NCBI GenBank assembly: GCA_002420145.1 | Contig: DIHL01000027.1 | Coordinates: 1 to 59,882 of the forward strand | Source: Bacteroidetes bacterium UBA5697 | GTDB taxonomy: Bacteria > Bacteroidota > Bacteroidia > B-17B0 > Aurantibacillaceae | Length of the DNA stretch: 59,882 bases | Direction: 5' to 3' | Shown here: piece by piece, positions 1 to 7,059 of the stretch | Numbering within the stretch: the stretch's first letter is position 1 | How the letters are laid out: each line of letters opens with the position of its first letter | Program-made: the position numbers and the translations under genes | The notes under the pieces: model-generated | The model's input: the letters and a program-made list of their open reading frames with translations, nothing else | Told to the model about the DNA's origin: nothing | Database searches by the model: none

Positions 1-31
1 TTGTAACATATAATGTTATAACATATATTTG
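1..31 (+). promoter_or_regulatory. Bacteroidota-type promoter of the YceI gene
   Basis: TTG at 1-3 and TATATTTG at 24-31 are separated by 20 bases, matching the -33/-7 promoter arrangement (TTG, TAnnTTTG) known for this phylum. The ATG of the YceI gene follows 26 bases downstream. The window begins exactly at the -33 element, so a longer upstream motif cannot be judged. Confidence 0.7.
4..24. promoter_or_regulatory. Palindromic operator candidate inside the YceI promoter
   Basis: TAACAT (4-9), ATGTTA (13-18) and TAACAT (19-24) alternate in orientation. ATGTTATAACAT at 13-24 is a perfect 12-base palindrome, and TAACAT-N3-ATGTTA is a second perfect inverted repeat. Both lie between the -33 and -7 elements, where a bound dimeric repressor would block RNA polymerase. 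MarR proteins bind such sites and a MarR gene lies just downstream; that it binds here is inference. Confidence 0.5.
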
Positions 32-56
32 TATTCAAATTATTAATATATACAAA

Positions 57-656
57 ATGAAAACTACTTTTAAAACATTAATAGCCGTAGCAGCTATCTC
101 TTTAAGTGCAAAAGCACAAACAAACTGGAATGTAGATGCATCTCACAGTAAATTAGGATTTGCCGTAACTCACATGATGGTTAGCGAAACCGAAGGAAAA
201 TTTAAAATTTATGAAGGAAAAGTTTCTTCACCTAAAGCAGATGCAGATTTTACGGATGCTAAAATCGATTTTTCAGTTGATGCAGCAAGTATTAATACAG
301 ATGATGAAAAAAGAGATGGTCACTTAAAAAGTCCAGATTTTTTTGATGTAGCAAAATTTCCAAAAATTACTTTCGTGAGTAAATCAATGAAAGCAGGGAA
401 AATCAAAAATACATATATTTTAACGGGTGAATTAACTATGCATGGAGTTACTAAAACAGTGACTTTAAATGCGATTGGTGCTTCTAAAATTGTAAAAGAT
501 CCCTATGGAATGGAGCGTTATGCTTTTAAAGTTACTGGAATGATTAACCGTAAAGACTTTGGCTTAGCATGGAATGCTGCTTTGGAAGCTGGTGGAGTTG
601 CTGTGAGTGAAGATGTGAGATTAGACATTAATGTTGAAATTACTAAAGCAAAGTAA
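57..656 (+). CDS. YceI family periplasmic lipid-binding protein
   Basis: A 199-residue YceI-family protein. Residues 1-20 form a signal peptide ending in SAKAQ, and the mature part begins NWNVDASHSKLGFAVTH, the family's first beta strand and conserved Ser-His region. Further family features are the DGHLKSPDFFDVAKFPKITF segment and the late ELTMHGVTKTVTL and NRKDFGLAWN segments. YceI proteins are lipocalin-like barrels that hold an isoprenoid or other long hydrophobic ligand in the periplasm; their physiological role is poorly defined. The gene has its own promoter and terminator. A MarR regulator follows immediately, a common pairing that suggests stress- or ligand-responsive control. The family call is firm; the ligand is unknown. 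Confidence 0.92.
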   Translation: MKTTFKTLIAVAAISLSAKAQTNWNVDASHSKLGFAVTHMMVSETEGKFKIYEGKVSSPKADADFTDAKIDFSVDAASINTDDEKRDGHLKSPDFFDVAKFPKITFVSKSMKAGKIKNTYILTGELTMHGVTKTVTLNAIGASKIVKDPYGMERYAFKVTGMINRKDFGLAWNAALEAGGVAVSEDVRLDINVEITKAK

Positions 657-676
657 TTAATAAAAAAACTTAATTT

Positions 677-704
677 AGTCCCTGGTTATACTAGGGACTT
701 TTTT
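677..704 (+). terminator. Rho-independent terminator after the YceI gene
   Basis: AGTCCCT (677-683) pairs perfectly with AGGGACT (693-699) across a 9-base loop, followed by a run of T. It ends the YceI transcript 12 bases before the MarR start codon. Confidence 0.85.
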
Positions 705-715
705 ATATACTATAA

Positions 716-1165
716 TTGAAATTAGAAGACGAAATACAACAAAAAAAATTCAAAAGCATTCAACAAAAGTTAATGCTCAATTTAATTTATACGACTAACT
801 GGCTCACTGCCAAACAGGATTCTTTATTTAAAGATTCAGATGTAACTGTTCAACAGTACAATGTTCTTCGTATTTTAAGAGGGCAATATCCTAATCCTTG
901 CAATATTAAACTCATCAAGGAACGCATGTTGGACCGAATGAGCGATGCCTCGAGAATAGTTGATAAGCTATTTGCCAAACAATTATTACTTAGAAAAGAA
1001 TGTCCTAATGATAGACGAAGTGTTGACATTATTATTACCGAAAAAGGTTTGGAGCTATTACAATCATTGGATTATATTGATGAATTATCTAAAGAAAACA
1101 TTAAATCGTTAAACGACGACGAAATCAACACTCTTAATAATCTATTAGATAAATTAAGAGATTAA
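716..1165 (+). CDS. MarR family transcriptional regulator
   Basis: A 149-residue winged-helix regulator. The segment around residues 40-100 (VQQYNVLRILRGQYPNPC, then the recognition-helix region DRMSDASRIVDKLFAKQLL and the wing with CPNDRRSVDIIITEKGLELL) matches MarR. The first codon is TTG; the first in-frame ATG, at 773, would remove most of the N-terminal dimerisation helix, so TTG is preferred. The gene lies downstream of the YceI gene and its terminator. A palindrome in the YceI promoter is a plausible target, which would make this a small ligand-responsive circuit. The region just upstream of this gene lacks that palindrome, so autoregulation would require read-through. The ligand is unknown. 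Confidence 0.87.
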   Translation: MKLEDEIQQKKFKSIQQKLMLNLIYTTNWLTAKQDSLFKDSDVTVQQYNVLRILRGQYPNPCNIKLIKERMLDRMSDASRIVDKLFAKQLLLRKECPNDRRSVDIIITEKGLELLQSLDYIDELSKENIKSLNDDEINTLNNLLDKLRD

Positions 1166-1235
1166 CAAATTCCTTTCATCTTATTGTTATATATCCTAAT
1201 TTTACTGAAATTATTTCACCGTAATATTAAAGCAC

Positions 1236-1823
1236 ATGTTAGGACTAAAACTTGAAACCGACCCTCGTTGGGTAAATATTGTTGAGAAAAACATCGAAGA
1301 AATTTTAACCGATCATGCTTATTGCGAGCAAAAGGCGGCAACAAACGCATTAACCATTATGATTTCATTTCCTTATTACACGGACTTGGTTGATGAAATG
1401 GTGAAATTAGCGAAAGAAGAACTCAGCCATTTTGAAATGGTTCACCAAAAAATACAAGAAAGAGGTTTAAAACTAGGCTATGAGCGTAAAGACGAATATG
1501 TAGGAGACCTTTATAAATTCATGAGAAAAGGCGACCATAGAAAAGAAATTGTTTTAATAGATCGCTTATTATTTGGAGCAATGATAGAAGCTAGAAGTTG
1601 CGAGCGTTTTAAATTACTATCAGAAGAAATAAATGATGAGGATTTAAAATCATTTTACAGAGAATTAATGATTAGCGAAGCAACGCATTACACCTTATTT
1701 ATTGGCTTTGCCCGAAAATATGGTAGTCATATAGAAGACATTGATGCCAGATGGCAACAATGGCTAAACTACGAAGCTGAAGTGATTAAAAACTACAGCA
1801 AAAAAGAGACTATTCACGGATAA
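1236..1823 (+). CDS. miaE: tRNA-(ms2io6A)-hydroxylase MiaE
   Basis: A 195-residue ferritin-like diiron monooxygenase that hydroxylates the isopentenyl group of 2-methylthio-N6-isopentenyladenosine at tRNA position 37. The four-helix carboxylate/His ligand pattern is visible: EQKAA near residue 33, EELSHFEMV near 72, EARSCERF near 120 and SEATHYTLF near 150. Length is typical. It lies between the MarR gene and a small lipoprotein gene with no apparent operon partner. No strong hairpin follows it. Identification rests on the spacing of the metal ligands and overall sequence. Confidence 0.9.
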   Translation: MLGLKLETDPRWVNIVEKNIEEILTDHAYCEQKAATNALTIMISFPYYTDLVDEMVKLAKEELSHFEMVHQKIQERGLKLGYERKDEYVGDLYKFMRKGDHRKEIVLIDRLLFGAMIEARSCERFKLLSEEINDEDLKSFYRELMISEATHYTLFIGFARKYGSHIEDIDARWQQWLNYEAEVIKNYSKKETIHG

Positions 1824-1865
1824 TTTTTTTAAAAAACCAAGACTTTTTTATTGATTGAGAAGATT

Positions 1866-1873
1866 TATATTTG
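1866..1873 (+). promoter_or_regulatory. -7 element (TATATTTG) of mini-lipoprotein gene A
   Basis: TATATTTG fits TAnnTTTG and lies 25 bases before the ATG at 1899. A T-rich stretch with TTG at 1851-1853 lies upstream, but its spacing is short, so the -33 box is uncertain. Confidence 0.5.
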
Positions 1874-1898
1874 AAATCTAATATTAACTTAAATAAAA

Positions 1899-2096
1899 AT
1901 GAAAAAATTAACATTATCAGTTTTAGCTTTAGCAGCTATTTCGTTTGCTTCTTGTAAAAAAGATTACACTTGTGTTTGTAAGTATAAAAGTTCTAACGTT
2001 GAGGCAAGTCGTACAACAATAAAAGACACACAAGACAATGCTAAGAGTACCTGTACAGCTCTTTCTTCAAGTGTTACAGATTGTACTATTCAATAG
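1899..2096 (+). CDS. Cys-rich mini-lipoprotein A, unknown function
   Basis: A 65-residue protein with a lipoprotein signal peptide ending in the lipobox FASC (Cys 19). The mature part of about 47 residues starts KKDYTCVCKY and has four further cysteines (YTCVC, STC, TDC). The same arrangement is found in the next gene, so the two are paralogues. The even number of non-lipid cysteines suggests two disulfides. The gene has its own promoter element and terminator. No named domain is recognised. It is presumably anchored in the outer membrane or periplasmic leaflet. That it is a real gene is supported by the conserved pattern in the paralogue. Confidence 0.8.
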   Translation: MKKLTLSVLALAAISFASCKKDYTCVCKYKSSNVEASRTTIKDTQDNAKSTCTALSSSVTDCTIQ

Positions 2097-2119
2097 CCTA
2101 AAGCTTATTTTTCTTTAAA

Positions 2120-2150
2120 AAAGCTGCCTGTAAAAACGGTAGCTTTTTTT
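2120..2150 (+). terminator. Terminator of mini-lipoprotein gene A
   Basis: AAAGCTGCC (2120-2128) pairs with GGTAGCTTT (2138-2146, one G-T pair) and is followed by T residues to 2150. Confidence 0.85.
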
Positions 2151-2258
2151 ATGCACTAAATAAAATCTGAAGTCATTAAAACTATATTTATAGGGCATAC
2201 ACAGATAAAATCAGATAATATTTTTTGTTTTTTTGAAATTGAAAAAATAAAAATGATG

Positions 2259-2285
2259 TTGGTATCTAAAAAAAAATTAAATTTG
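2259..2285 (+). promoter_or_regulatory. Promoter of mini-lipoprotein gene B
   Basis: TTG at 2259-2261 and TAAATTTG at 2278-2285 are separated by 16 bases, and the ATG follows 17 bases later. The paralogue therefore has an independent promoter. Confidence 0.6.
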
Positions 2286-2302
2286 AGTAAATAATAAACA
2301 AA

Positions 2303-2503
2303 ATGAAAAAAATTATCTTATTAGTCATCGTTATAGTTTCATCTGGTTTAGCATCTTGCAGAAAAAACTACACTTGTTCATGTACTTATGATGTTTCTGG
2401 CGGTTCAGCAGGAACATACACTATCAGAGATACAAGAAGTAATGCATCTTCTACATGTAGCTCATACGGAAGTTATGGTTATACATCTTGCTCACTTGAT
2501 TAA
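2303..2503 (+). CDS. Cys-rich mini-lipoprotein B, paralogue of A
   Basis: A 66-residue lipoprotein whose signal peptide ends in LASC. The mature part begins RKNYTCSCTY and carries the same four cysteines as its neighbour, with shared blocks around the T-I-x-D-T, N-A-x-S-T-C and final T-x-C positions. The two genes are a diverged tandem duplication: the lipobox region, cysteines and central block are kept while the Gly/Ser-rich loops differ. It has its own promoter and terminator. A MauE-like/thioredoxin membrane protein follows, which could act on its thiols; this is inference. Function unknown. Confidence 0.8.
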   Translation: MKKIILLVIVIVSSGLASCRKNYTCSCTYDVSGGSAGTYTIRDTRSNASSTCSSYGSYGYTSCSLD

Positions 2504-2522
2504 AAAACAAAAATCAAATTCT

Positions 2523-2555
2523 AAAAAGGTTATTACTACTGTAATAACCTTTTTT
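2523..2555 (+). terminator. Terminator of mini-lipoprotein gene B
   Basis: A perfect stem, GGTTATTAC/GTAATAACC, with a four-base loop TACT, extended by A/T pairs and followed by a T run. Confidence 0.9.
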
Positions 2556-2628
2556 ATTTCTGTTATACTTGAAATTATTTTTGTTGTAAAAAACAGACCA
2601 CAAAAAATTGTAAATTCACCTCATTATT

Positions 2629-3570
2629 ATGAAGCCATTTTTTTTTAAAATAGTATTTTTTATAGCATGTTCTATTATAGGCTTCGTATTTATCTATAGC
2701 GGCTATACAAAGCTTTATCCTATAGAGCCATTTGAGTATACCTTTGTTGATTTAGGAATTGGAGGATGGAAAATTGCCCCTTTTATAGCGAGGTTTATGA
2801 TTGGTCTTGAATTTTTTATTGGTTTACTATTAATATTTGGCTTATACATCAAACGTTTTACCCTTAAATTAACTATTGGTTCATTGGTAATTTTTTCGAT
2901 TTATCTTTTGTTTATCATTATCAAAACTGGAAATAACGGTAACTGTGGTTGTTTTGGAACTGTCATTGTTATGAGCCCACTTCAAGCTTTAATTAAAAAT
3001 GGGATACTCATCGTTTTTTCTTTGGTCATTTATAAATATTATGATGGTATTGATTATCATAAATATGGGAAAAAACTTTTACTAGCAACTTTCATAACAG
3101 CCTTTGCTATGCCTCATATTTTAAATTATGTAGACTTAGATTATTCTTCCTCGTATTTATCAAAAAAGGAAGATCAATTTAAATTAGAATTAGATAGTGT
3201 ATACAATAATGCTAAAATACATACGCCGCCAAAATCATTAAGCAAAGGAAAACACATTATGGCGTTTATGAGTTTAACCTGCTCTCATTGCCGAACAGCA
3301 GCAAAAAAATTAAAATTAATCAAAGAACAAAACCCATCCATCTCTATCTATTTTATTTTAAATGGAGATTATGAAAAAATTCAACCATTTTTTGAAGATA
3401 CAAAAGCAAGAAATATAGATTACTGTATTTTAAATGGAAGTTCTTTTATTTATCTGGCCGGATACAAACTTCCTACTATATACTTGGTTAATAATTCTAT
3501 TGCTGAAAACAGCATTGATTATGCTCATCTAGATCAAGTAGAGATAGAAAAATGGTTAGCTAAACCATAA
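2629..3570 (+). CDS. MauE/DoxX-like membrane protein fused to a thioredoxin-like domain
   Basis: A 313-residue protein with two parts. Residues 1-165 hold about four to five membrane helices of the MauE/DoxX type, with the hallmark GNCGCFG motif (C-x-C) after the third helix. Residues 185-313 form a thioredoxin-like domain with the active-site motif CSHC (SLTCSHCRTAAKK) and a cis-Pro loop LPTIYLV. Such proteins are thought to pass electrons or oxidising equivalents between membrane quinones and periplasmic thiols, much like VKOR or DsbB/DsbA pairs. The stop lies 3 bases from the end of the convergent HAD gene, with no terminator between. The two upstream genes encode Cys-rich lipoproteins, which are possible substrates. 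Direction of electron flow is unknown. Confidence 0.83.
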   Translation: MKPFFFKIVFFIACSIIGFVFIYSGYTKLYPIEPFEYTFVDLGIGGWKIAPFIARFMIGLEFFIGLLLIFGLYIKRFTLKLTIGSLVIFSIYLLFIIIKTGNNGNCGCFGTVIVMSPLQALIKNGILIVFSLVIYKYYDGIDYHKYGKKLLLATFITAFAMPHILNYVDLDYSSSYLSKKEDQFKLELDSVYNNAKIHTPPKSLSKGKHIMAFMSLTCSHCRTAAKKLKLIKEQNPSISIYFILNGDYEKIQPFFEDTKARNIDYCILNGSSFIYLAGYKLPTIYLVNNSIAENSIDYAHLDQVEIEKWLAKP

Positions 3571-3573
3571 TGA

Positions 3574-4269
3574 TTAAAATAATTCTTTTAAATCAATTAA
3601 TCTGTTGATTTGAACATAATTCGAATCTTGATTACTTGTTTCTGTTTGAGTCAAATAAATAGCCTTCCATTGTGCATTTAAAGCTCCAAGGATATCAGCA
3701 TCATAATTATCCCCTATCATCACACATTCGTGAGTTTGGGCATTGGTTAACTGTTGTGCTAAATCAAAAATTTTAATATCTGGTTTATTAAAACCATGTT
3801 CTTCCGAGATAATAATGTGCTCAAAAAAAGGTTTCAAATTACTGTAATCTAATTTGATATGCTGTACTTCTTTAAAACCATTAGTAATAATATGTAGCTG
3901 ATATTTTTCTTGTAAATACAACAATACATCCATGGCTCCATCAATTAAATGCGTTTTGTAGGGAGATATTTTCAAGTAATCATCTGCCCAGTGATGTGCT
4001 AATTGTAAATTATCGTAATTAAAATGCAAAAATGCTTTATAAAAACGTTGATAACGTAGTTCTTCTTTGCTTGTTTGCTTTAAGCTATACAAATACCATA
4101 ATTCATGATTAATGGCTTCATAAACTTCAATAAAGTTATCAAAATTTGTACTGCAATTTTCGTCAATCTTATGCTCATTAAATAAATGCAAGAGTGCTTC
4201 CCTGGAGTTTTTTTCAAAATCCCAAAGCGTATTATCTAAGTCAAAAAATATATGTTTTACTTGTTTAAT
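3574..4269 (-). CDS. HAD family hydrolase (YjjG-like nucleotidase), apparent ATT start
   Basis: A HAD-superfamily phosphatase with all four motifs in one frame: FFDLDNTLWDFEK near residues 7-19 (nucleophile and acid Asp), ITNGF near 125 (motif II Thr), a conserved Lys in HGFNKPD near 160, and VMIGDNYDADILGA near 185 (motif IV). Arrangement and the 231-residue length resemble YjjG pyrimidine nucleotidases. There is no in-frame ATG, GTG or TTG before motif I. The first standard start, TTG at 4191, would lose the catalytic Asp residues. The frame opens at an upstream TAG (4275-4273), and ATT at 4269-4267 overlaps the TAA of the upstream GSCFA gene. ATT initiation coupled to that stop is the simplest reading; an error or lesion in the start is possible. 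Confidence 0.8.
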   Translation of the reverse strand: MKQVKHIFFDLDNTLWDFEKNSREALLHLFNEHKIDENCSTNFDNFIEVYEAINHELWYLYSLKQTSKEELRYQRFYKAFLHFNYDNLQLAHHWADDYLKISPYKTHLIDGAMDVLLYLQEKYQLHIITNGFKEVQHIKLDYSNLKPFFEHIIISEEHGFNKPDIKIFDLAQQLTNAQTHECVMIGDNYDADILGALNAQWKAIYLTQTETSNQDSNYVQINRLIDLKELF

Positions 4270-5248
4270 CTTCTAGCGTATTAAAATAATGTAACTCTTT
4301 ACTTAAATCAATATATGTATATTCTGCCTGAAGTGTCACACATTTTTGATAAAAATTATGCTTAAACTTCATAGAGGTTTCTGTAGTTTTATTAAATAAA
4401 CGATGATGATAGGCTTGATGAATTTGTAGCACTCTTTCGTTTATCGCATTAGTCAACTCATTAAAGTAAACTTCCGAAAATTTCTTCCAAACATAATTAA
4501 TGGCTTGAGTGTTTGGATGGGCCATATCTGATTCATAAAAACGATAATCACGTAAATCGTCTGTTACTAATTCGTACGCCGGAAAATAAAAGCAGTTTGT
4601 ATTTTGTTTCACTAGTTGATGAACAGCTTGTATTAAAATAGCCTTGCTTAAATTATTCTCCACTACTCCATCACGTAAATGTTTAACCGGCGAAACTGTA
4701 AACATCCATTTCAATTGCGGATTAATTGTTTTTAAGTCTTCTATTAATTCTTGAAAATCAACAATAATCTCGTGATTTTCTAATAAAGTTTTATCAAATA
4801 AAGCTTGAGGTAATTTATGACAATTAGCAACTATTTTTTCTTGTTGCTTGTGTTGATAGGCAAAAGCGGAACCAAAGGTGATAACCAAATAACTCGCTTG
4901 ATGGAGTTCTTGATTCCATGTATCAATAGAGTGATTTAAAGTTTCTAATAATTCATTTTTAGAAATTGAAAAAATAGAACTATGAGACTCAAACGAATAC
5001 CATAAGCCTTCTTTTTCAAACACATCTTCTTCTTTAAAATACTTTTTATGAATAATGCGGTATAATGAAGTAACTATACTTTTAGGATTAAAAACAATAC
5101 CAAATGGATTGGTATGAATTTTAAATTTCAAATCAAGCATTCTATTAGCAATATGTTCGCTAAAACATGAGCCAAAAAACAACACACCATCTTGGTGGGT
5201 AATTTTATGCTGACTAACTGCTGGTTGAAATCCTAAATGAAATTGCAT
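4265..5248 (-). CDS. GSCFA domain-containing protein
   Basis: A 327-residue protein with the family's defining motif as FFGSCFSEHIANRM near residues 25-38, then NPFGIVFNP, the ITFGSAF block near 125 and a late DMAHPN segment near 240. The Gly-Ser and Asp-x-x-His pattern resembles SGNH/GDSL esterases, suggesting a hydrolase fold, but no substrate is established. Its stop codon overlaps the apparent start of the HAD gene, so the two are probably translationally coupled. There is no signal peptide, so it is likely cytoplasmic. Confidence 0.87.
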   Translation of the reverse strand: MQFHLGFQPAVSQHKITHQDGVLFFGSCFSEHIANRMLDLKFKIHTNPFGIVFNPKSIVTSLYRIIHKKYFKEEDVFEKEGLWYSFESHSSIFSISKNELLETLNHSIDTWNQELHQASYLVITFGSAFAYQHKQQEKIVANCHKLPQALFDKTLLENHEIIVDFQELIEDLKTINPQLKWMFTVSPVKHLRDGVVENNLSKAILIQAVHQLVKQNTNCFYFPAYELVTDDLRDYRFYESDMAHPNTQAINYVWKKFSEVYFNELTNAINERVLQIHQAYHHRLFNKTTETSMKFKHNFYQKCVTLQAEYTYIDLSKELHYFNTLED

Positions 5249-5263
5249 GATTAAATATAAAAC

Positions 5264-5295
5264 AAAAAAGGATTCCTAAATAGAAATCCTTTTTT
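5264..5295 (-). terminator. Terminator of ndk
   Basis: Read on the minus strand, AAAAAAGGATT pairs with AATCCTTTTTT across a short A/T-rich loop with an internal mismatch and ends in T residues. It separates ndk from the GSCFA gene. Confidence 0.75.
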
Positions 5296-5314
5296 AATAT
5301 ATCATTCTAATAAA

Positions 5315-5734
5315 TTAGAAACGCTCGATTTGAGAGAAAAAGAAATTTGCTTCGATGTTAGCGTTTTCGTCGCTATCAGAACCGTGAACTGCATTAGCTG
5401 CAATTGACTTAGCAAATAGTTTACGAATAGTTCCTTCATCTGCTTTAGTTGGATCAGTTGCACCAATTAAAGTTCTGTATTCTGCTACAGCATTAGCTTT
5501 TTCTAAAACAGCTGCAACAATTGGTCCGCTGCTCATATAACTTACTAATTCTCCGTAAAAAGGACGCTCTTTATGAACTTCATAAAATTTACCTGCTGTT
5601 TCAGCACTTAATTTCATGTATTTCATAGCTACAATTCTGAAACCAGATTGGTTAATTTTCGCTAAAATTGGTCCGATGTTGTTAGCCTCAACTGCATCGG
5701 GCTTAATCATTGTAAATGTGATATTTCCTGCCAT
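5315..5734 (-). CDS. ndk: Nucleoside-diphosphate kinase
   Basis: A 139-residue NDP kinase that transfers the terminal phosphate between nucleoside triphosphates and diphosphates through a phospho-His. The sequence begins MAGNITFTMIKPDAVE. The active-site region reads NAVHGSDSDENANIE, with the catalytic His in the AVHGSDS motif near residue 117. An upstream TTG in the same frame lies inside the -7 promoter element TATCTTTG, so it cannot be the start of this transcript; the ATG is used here. The gene is monocistronic, with its own promoter and terminator. Confidence 0.96.
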   Translation of the reverse strand: MAGNITFTMIKPDAVEANNIGPILAKINQSGFRIVAMKYMKLSAETAGKFYEVHKERPFYGELVSYMSSGPIVAAVLEKANAVAEYRTLIGATDPTKADEGTIRKLFAKSIAANAVHGSDSDENANIEANFFFSQIERF

Positions 5735-5752
5735 TATATTTTTTTTAGGCTG

Positions 5753-5782
5753 CAAAGATACAATTATTGTGTTTATATCAAA
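5753..5782 (-). promoter_or_regulatory. Promoter of ndk
   Basis: On the minus strand TTTG (5782-5779) and TATCTTTG (5760-5753) are 18 bases apart, an almost ideal match to the Bacteroidota consensus. The ATG begins 18 bases after the -7 box. Confidence 0.75.
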
Positions 5783-5803
5783 TACCTAGCACTACAATTA
5801 GTT

Positions 5804-5970
5804 TTTTTAACCACATAGGATAATAGAAAGAGTTCTATAGCCATTAAACTAAGCCCTAGATAGAAAGCTTTGCTTTTAAACATAGATATCAACTATATGA
5901 AAAAAAACTTGTTTTTTCTATGACTTACTAATACTGAACATACCTATCTATGTTTCTATGTGGTTAAAAA
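5804..5970. repeat. MITE-like palindromic intergenic element
   Basis: The 167-base stretch between the divergent ndk and nrnA genes is bounded by perfect 15-base inverted repeats: TTTTTAACCACATAG at 5804-5818 and CTATGTGGTTAAAAA at 5956-5970. Inside, CATAGATAT and TATCTATG words add further imperfect symmetry. There is no coding potential. The structure fits a small non-autonomous mobile element or an extragenic palindromic repeat. Flanking target duplications were not evident. Confidence 0.7.
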
Positions 5971-6008
5971 CTCAAAAACTTAAACACACAATTAAAAATA
6001 AAATACCC

Positions 6009-6016
6009 TAAATTTG
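6009..6016 (+). promoter_or_regulatory. -7 element (TAAATTTG) of the nrnA-like gene
   Basis: TAAATTTG lies 17 bases before ATG 6034. Its final G is the first base of an in-frame GTG, which argues against that GTG as the start codon. No clear TTG is seen at -33. Confidence 0.55.
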
Positions 6017-6033
6017 TGCCACAAAACAAAATC

Positions 6034-7053
6034 ATGCAAAAAGACTCGTTTCCTAAATTCAAAGCTTTATTAAAGAAATCAAACAATATTGTTATTGTAA
6101 CTCATTATAATCCTGATGGAGATGCCATGGGATCTTCTTTGGCGCTTTATAACTATTTAGTGAAGATTGAAAAGAACGTTACTGTTATTACACCTAATGA
6201 TTATCCCGAGTTTTTGCAATGGTTACCTGGAAACAAAAAAGTTGTAGAGTTTCATAAAAATCAAAAGAAAGCAGCTGGAATTATTACTAAAAGCGATTTG
6301 ATATTTACACTTGATTTTAACAACTATTCACGCTTAGAAGGCTTAGGAGAATTACTTCAAAATTCAACCGCTAAAAAAATATTAATCGACCATCACCAAC
6401 AACCTGACACTTATGCAACTTTGATGTTTCATGATGTAAAAGCGTGTTCAACCTGCGAATTAGTGCATGAATTTATTGTTGGTTTAGGAGGTAAAAAACT
6501 CATCGATAAAAACATAGCCGCTTGTTTATATACAGGTATTATGACAGATACGGGTTCTTTCCGTTTTGATAGCGTCACACCAAAAACCCATTTGATATTA
6601 GCCGATTTATTAGCGACAGGATTACATCCAAGTGATATTCACAGTGCAATTTATGACACGTACAGCGAGAGTCGTGTGAAATTATTAGGTTATTGCTTAA
6701 CCGAAAAAATGGTGGTCATTCCCGAATTACAAACGGCTTACATGGCTTTATCAGAAGCTGAATTAAAAAGATTTAATAACCAAAAAGGTGATACAGAAGG
6801 AATTGTTAACTATCCATTCTCCATCAAAGGAATTACTTTCTGTGCTTTTTTTAGTGAAGGAGAAGGTAAAATTAAAATATCTTTCCGTAGCAAAGGTAAA
6901 TTTGATGTGAACCAATTTGCACGCAAACACTTTAATGGTGGCGGACATATAAACGCTGCTGGTGGCAGAGGAACAATTTCAAATTTAGAAACAACGGTTC
7001 AAGAGTTTTTAGCTTTATTGCCAGTTTACAAAAAAGAGATTTTAAAGAAATAA
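6034..7053 (+). CDS. nrnA: DHH-DHHA1 phosphoesterase, NrnA-type oligoribonuclease/pAp phosphatase
   Basis: A 339-residue DHH phosphoesterase. Motifs in order: THYNPDGDAMGSS near residue 25 (first metal site), TLDFNNYSRL near 95, LIDHHQQPDT near 120 (the DHH signature), and a YTGIMTDTGSFRF block near 170. The DHHA1 end carries FNGGGHINAAGGRG near 305. Family members degrade short RNA oligonucleotides (nanoRNA) and dephosphorylate 3'-phosphoadenosine 5'-phosphate, using manganese. A GTG 18 bases upstream overlaps the -7 promoter box, so the ATG was chosen. It is divergent from ndk across a palindromic element and is followed by a second palindromic repeat rather than a classical terminator. Confidence 0.9.
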   Translation: MQKDSFPKFKALLKKSNNIVIVTHYNPDGDAMGSSLALYNYLVKIEKNVTVITPNDYPEFLQWLPGNKKVVEFHKNQKKAAGIITKSDLIFTLDFNNYSRLEGLGELLQNSTAKKILIDHHQQPDTYATLMFHDVKACSTCELVHEFIVGLGGKKLIDKNIAACLYTGIMTDTGSFRFDSVTPKTHLILADLLATGLHPSDIHSAIYDTYSESRVKLLGYCLTEKMVVIPELQTAYMALSEAELKRFNNQKGDTEGIVNYPFSIKGITFCAFFSEGEGKIKISFRSKGKFDVNQFARKHFNGGGHINAAGGRGTISNLETTVQEFLALLPVYKKEILKK

Positions 7054-7059
7054 ATAATT

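Noticed and set aside
2388..2648. 86-codon open frame overlapping mini-lipoprotein B and its terminator
   Set aside because: It reads through a strong terminator hairpin, has a His-rich product without a domain and lies out of frame with a well-supported lipoprotein gene.
4265..4275. Frameshift or pseudogene reading for the HAD gene
   Set aside because: All four HAD motifs are in one uninterrupted frame and only the start codon is unusual, so it is treated as a working gene with ATT initiation.
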